Position numbers and translations under genes: made by a program
Part shown: piece by piece, positions 61,901-64,000 of the stretch
Layout of the letters: every line of letters begins with the position of its first letter
Numbering within the stretch: position 1 is the stretch's first letter
Notes under the pieces: model-generated
The model's input: the letters and a program-made list of their open reading frames with translations, nothing else
What the model was told of the DNA's origin: nothing
Database searches by the model: none
Source of the DNA: Neisseriaceae bacterium
GTDB taxonomy: Bacteria > Pseudomonadota > Gammaproteobacteria > Burkholderiales > Neisseriaceae
Direction of reading: 5' to 3'
DNA: 64,000 nucleotides
NCBI GenBank assembly: GCA_017458185.1
Contig: JAFTFY010000012.1
Span: 62,001 to 126,000, forward strand

Positions 61901-62485
61901 TTCTGGCGTGATTTTTTCATTAAAACAAATAAAAGCAGCCAGTTGATTGTTGGCAATATATTGTCGCCAAAAATCTTCGGCAAGTTTTTGTTTTAATTCA
62001 TTATCATCGTCAGTAGTTTGCATTTGCAAGGAAAAAGGCACGCCACAAGCAAAGGCTTCTTCATTTAAAATACTGCGACAAAAAGCATGAATGGTATATA
62101 TCCCTGCTTGGTCAAAATTATTTAATGCGTCTTGGGCATTTTTTAATAAAATGCTGGCGGTTATATCTTTATTTTTAGCCAAGTTAAATAATTGAATTAA
62201 ATTTTTATCATCAAGTGTTTGATTATCAGGAAATTGACCATTGCTTAATTGATTTTTCACATCAATTAAGCGAGAACGCAAACGCATTTTTAATTCGGCT
62301 GTGGCAGCAACTGTGAAAGTGAGTACCGCAATTTTGTCGATTTTGATATTTTCTAATAAAATCAATCGTGTAAAAAGTAGGGCAATGCCATAAGTCTTGC
62401 CCGTGCCTGCGGACGCTTCAATTAACGAAGTGCCGTCAATCGGCATAGTGAGTGCGTCAAACGATTGGGGCAAGTGCGAGTTCAT
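58913..62485 (-). CDS. recB: Exodeoxyribonuclease V beta subunit RecB
   Basis: The 1190-residue protein has Walker A EASAGTGKTYGIALLF near residues 22-37, the UvrD-type motif MVDEFQDTDAIQY (about 415), QAIYRFRGADIYAY, MDTNYRTHEKLVN, TMHASKGLQYPVVYCPF, LYVALTRAEEALIV and the nuclease motif YIIDYKSNKLP near the C-terminus. RecB is the 3'-5' helicase and nuclease of RecBCD, repairing double-strand breaks. Five or more in-frame DUS encode FRLPE, SGSLK, SGCLK, FRQPA and FRLPE again, mostly at domain joints. recC and recD are not in the window. Confidence 0.96.
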   Translation of the reverse strand: MNSHLPQSFDALTMPIDGTSLIEASAGTGKTYGIALLFTRLILLENIKIDKIAVLTFTVAATAELKMRLRSRLIDVKNQLSNGQFPDNQTLDDKNLIQLFNLAKNKDITASILLKNAQDALNNFDQAGIYTIHAFCRSILNEEAFACGVPFSLQMQTTDDDNELKQKLAEDFWRQYIANNQLAAFICFNEKITPEKKLDEIKKYISQPKLNKESISFEECIGEVEKAQEKLFRLPEIKISDDLIAQIKENFNDKEQDLFYSLQQRIQQIGTNHIEVQFWQIFNRLSGTYYKKPTFVEIFNNLQKIIQGYPFNMEKIAEKAHLLLPENFIFTKNKSIDNLSPFEDFRLIYYFVLSYQNFTQNIGFFLLDYLDNEITQSKKSSNKRGFNDLLLDVYFSLENKILTKHLSKKYDVLMVDEFQDTDAIQYAIFKQAFIEQGKSVFLVGDPKQAIYRFRGADIYAYLNAKQDADHLYSMDTNYRTHEKLVNVCNALFNTNNAFLNNEIPFFPVQANRKQEYLSGSLKQEILPNALTVFHIDESEKNTADEQRQKIAQICANHIARVLNSRLPYKERCLSSGDIAVLVRSHSEGDIIRKALKNNGIDSVSIRQDSIFAADEARIVYALMKFWLNPATDGSLWRFVQTSDLIGKNIQQIQEYNNNERQVVKDIEYAHFLREKWEKKGLFAAYQAFDERYQISRSLISRQEWRILTNITQLIELLAEEEKNCFGIYALLHFLQQQIAQPDSGDNSKLRLESDENLVKIITMHASKGLQYPVVYCPFIFRPHDEKVQAFEITHQNNHSGCLKHKTQLAEQEIQNDLLAEQVRLLYVALTRAEEALIVGCGDMAQQNSSINHLLRNSLNISPENKEITQWQMWQDKCQQNNDLSIQLVDSTQSPPETLFRQPATETQHYTAAQLSAINLKQRQFSSFSAWQTQTHNEENLVVDSVERQVSDDLSNENKGINAFPAGTNTGLCWHEMLEEFYFHLPADTQKYLIINKLEKYALSLDYLNDMVAMCNHTRLAALNHGVSLSQIPFRLPESQFLLNELHFQPEVVLQYLGDDLPENICTALRQVQQHTVQGFFNGFIDMLAQDAHGNVYIIDYKSNKLPSYDLDAMNNAMAQHHYAVQALIYAIATRRMFAIRNIHPTLLHIRYLFLRGLNKDNANGIWAWDIDCNILKKLENALSIHKIQAA

Positions 62486-62561
62486 TTGTTTGCCTTATGT
62501 ATTCAGATGATTTTTTGTTATTATAGCAATTATTATCCCGTTTCAGGCTGCCTGAACTTTT

Positions 62562-63551
62562 ATGATGCACCACAACACACACCGATTATGTACCGCACCC
62601 ATGCTTGACTGGACGGACAGGCATTTTCGTTTTTTGGCTCGATTACTGTGCAAAAATGCACGGCTATACAGCGAAATGATACACGCTAATGCTTTGATTT
62701 ATGGCGATAAAAACGCATTTTTGCAACATACGGACACACAGCATAATACCGCCTTGCAATTAGGCGGCTCAAACCCTGCCGCATTAGGACACGCCTGCGA
62801 AATTGCGGCTGATTATGATTATGCGGAAGTGAATTTAAACTGCGGCTGCCCCAGCCCAAAAGTGCAGAAAGGTGCGTTTGGGGCGTGTTTAATGCGTGAA
62901 GTGGCAAAGGTTACCGATTGCGTGAATGCGATGGCAAATGCCACGAATGTCGAAATCACCGTCAAGCACCGCATCGGCATTGATGACGATGAAGATTACG
63001 GCGTGGTGCGTGATTTTGTCGGCGAAATTGCCCATAAAACGCCGTGCAAATCGTTCATTATTCACGCCCGCAATGCGTGGTTAAACGGCTTGTCGCCCAA
63101 AGAAAACCGCGATATTCCGCCGTTAAAATACGATTTTGTGTATCGCATTAAGCAAGATTTTTCGGATTTAAATATTGTAATCAACGGCGGTGTTGCGGAT
63201 AATAATAGTATAAACAATCACTTACAACACACGGACGGCGTAATGATAGGACGAGCCGTGTATCACAATCCCTTAATGATGAAAGAATGGGATAATGTGT
63301 TTTTTGGTTGTTGTGAAAATACAATCACAGATGAAGATTTAATAGAACAACTTTATCAATACGCCGCCCAAGAAATCGCCCAAAAAACGCCATTACGCAA
63401 TGTGGTCAAGCAATGGTTGGGCTTATTTCACGCACAAAACGGCGTGCGACTGTGGCGACAAGCCTTGTCGGACGCAAAATTATTGGCAGAAAACAAGCCT
63501 GATTTAATTTTAAGAGCGTTTGAAAAAATGAAAGCCTTTCAGGCAGCCTGA
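62562..63551 (+). CDS. dusA: tRNA dihydrouridine(20/20a) synthase DusA
   Basis: The 329-residue flavoenzyme shows CTAPMLDWTDRHFR, YSEMIHANAL, NLNCGCPSPKVQKG with the catalytic cysteine, KHRIGIDD and HARNAWLNGLSPKENR, typical of DusA. It reduces uridines 20 and 20a of tRNA. A DUS lies just before the start, and another encodes the final FQAA plus the TGA stop, so both ends touch uptake sequences. Confidence 0.94.
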   Translation: MMHHNTHRLCTAPMLDWTDRHFRFLARLLCKNARLYSEMIHANALIYGDKNAFLQHTDTQHNTALQLGGSNPAALGHACEIAADYDYAEVNLNCGCPSPKVQKGAFGACLMREVAKVTDCVNAMANATNVEITVKHRIGIDDDEDYGVVRDFVGEIAHKTPCKSFIIHARNAWLNGLSPKENRDIPPLKYDFVYRIKQDFSDLNIVINGGVADNNSINNHLQHTDGVMIGRAVYHNPLMMKEWDNVFFGCCENTITDEDLIEQLYQYAAQEIAQKTPLRNVVKQWLGLFHAQNGVRLWRQALSDAKLLAENKPDLILRAFEKMKAFQAA

Positions 63552-63656
63552 AAGCAGTTAGCAGTGAGTAGTGAGCAGTTGTTTTGTTTTGCCTTATCAG
63601 GCAAAACAGATATTTTTAGATAACGCTTCGATTTTTTTTCAGGCTGCCTGAAAGGC
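63552..63656. repeat. Half composite repeat downstream of dusA
   Basis: Heptads (63553-63580), hairpin GTTTTGCC-ttatca-GGCAAAAC (about 63586-63608), ATATTTTTAGATAACGCTTCGAT and a DUS (about 63640-63655). Confidence 0.85.
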
Positions 63657-63663
63657 TTATGAA

Positions 63664-64000
63664 TTAGTAACAATGCACAGTTTCGCCTTTGGCATTGTGT
63701 CCGCAGTATTGGTTGCCTTCATACCAATATTCTAATTTTTCAACAACAATCGGTTGTGGTTTGGCTGTTTCAGGGCGTTTATAATCGTGCAGGCGGTCTA
63801 ACTGGTCGCAAGACGGCGTGCCATTGTTGTTTTTGAATAATGATGATTGTTCATTTGCACATTTGCGTTGCAATTCTGTGGTGCTGTGTCGTGGCGTTTG
63901 GTTGCCACGATAAATGCGGTCTAACTGATCGCAAGACGGTGTGCCATTGTTATTTTTGAACAGTGATGATTGCTCATTTGCACATTTGCGTTGCAATTCG
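63664..64000 (-). CDS. Partial tandem-repeat, cysteine-containing protein, 5' end beyond window
   Basis: The frame is open to the window edge; at least 111 residues of the C-terminus are visible and the start lies outside. A unit LQRKCANEQSSLFKNNNGTP then SCDQLDR occurs twice, about 42 residues apart, nearly identical in DNA too (roughly 63784-63872 and 63911-63999). More units may lie upstream. The end is EYWYEGNQYCGHNAKGETVHC. The paired cysteines suggest a periplasmic or surface protein, but no signal is visible in this part. I do not recognise it. Confidence 0.72.
   Translation of the reverse strand, partial: ELQRKCANEQSSLFKNNNGTPSCDQLDRIYRGNQTPRHSTTELQRKCANEQSSLFKNNNGTPSCDQLDRLHDYKRPETAKPQPIVVEKLEYWYEGNQYCGHNAKGETVHCY

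Overview
ORGANISM. The window comes from a member of the Neisseriaceae outside the genus Neisseria, most likely the Simonsiella/Kingella/Alysiella group. About 100 copies (counted by eye) of a DNA uptake sequence are present, mostly as the near-palindrome TTTCAGGCAGCCTGAAA. One strand of it reads AGGCAGCCTGAA (the published Kingella dialect) and the other AGGCTGCCTGAA (the Simonsiella dialect). Copies that have lost one arm mostly keep AGGCTGCCTGAA, which favours a Simonsiella-like dialect. Low GC and a sigma-54-type promoter before two tandem type IV pilin genes plus a TfpZ/FimB-like gene fit the same group.

LAYOUT. 0-9 kb: ppsR (partial), a trans-sulfuration enzyme, a GIY-YIG nuclease gene framed by inverted REP-like ends, a split Zn/Mn ABC transporter, an iron-regulated small RNA candidate, a lipoprotein, folE2 and rdgC. 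9-19 kb: aceA, three toxin-antitoxin pairs, trxA, trkA, hemW and the cytochrome bc1 operon petABC. 19-30 kb: fbp, the pilin cluster, priA, a Do-type protease, a regulatory PTS (EIIA, HPr, EI) and rpiA. 30-42 kb: a repeat-rich stretch with Correia-like elements, rsuA, a ketosynthase/dehydratase pair of aryl-polyene type, HicAB, anmK and the hemC-hemD-X-hemX-hemY run with an unrecognised gene inside. 42-56 kb: a TRIC-like channel, a zinc-ribbon membrane protein, argA, a second HicAB, DUF58, hisD, rhuM, yaaA, a LolA-like protein, nnrE and tkt. 56-64 kb: a 911-residue leucine-rich-repeat protein with a DUF2971-like end, recB, dusA and a partial tandem-repeat protein.

HOW IT WORKS TOGETHER. Most genes are core metabolism (haem, central carbon, respiration, folate) and DNA processing (RdgC, PriA, RecB). 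RdgC, PriA and RecB, the pili and the DUS belong to a naturally transformable lifestyle. Accessory content is five toxin-antitoxin pairs and several low-GC genes (about 4.2-4.8, 49.4-50.1 and 56.1-58.8 kb).

MOST UNUSUAL. The intergenic DNA is built from modular palindromic repeats. At least two families form large inverted arrays with a DUS at or near the centre, and in several families the inner stems differ from copy to copy while staying self-complementary. Correia-like and MITE-like elements have inserted into these repeats and into a DUS and left target duplications. Four protein-coding genes take their stop codon from a 7-bp repeat, and others carry DUS-encoded peptides. No tRNA, rRNA or CRISPR array was seen.
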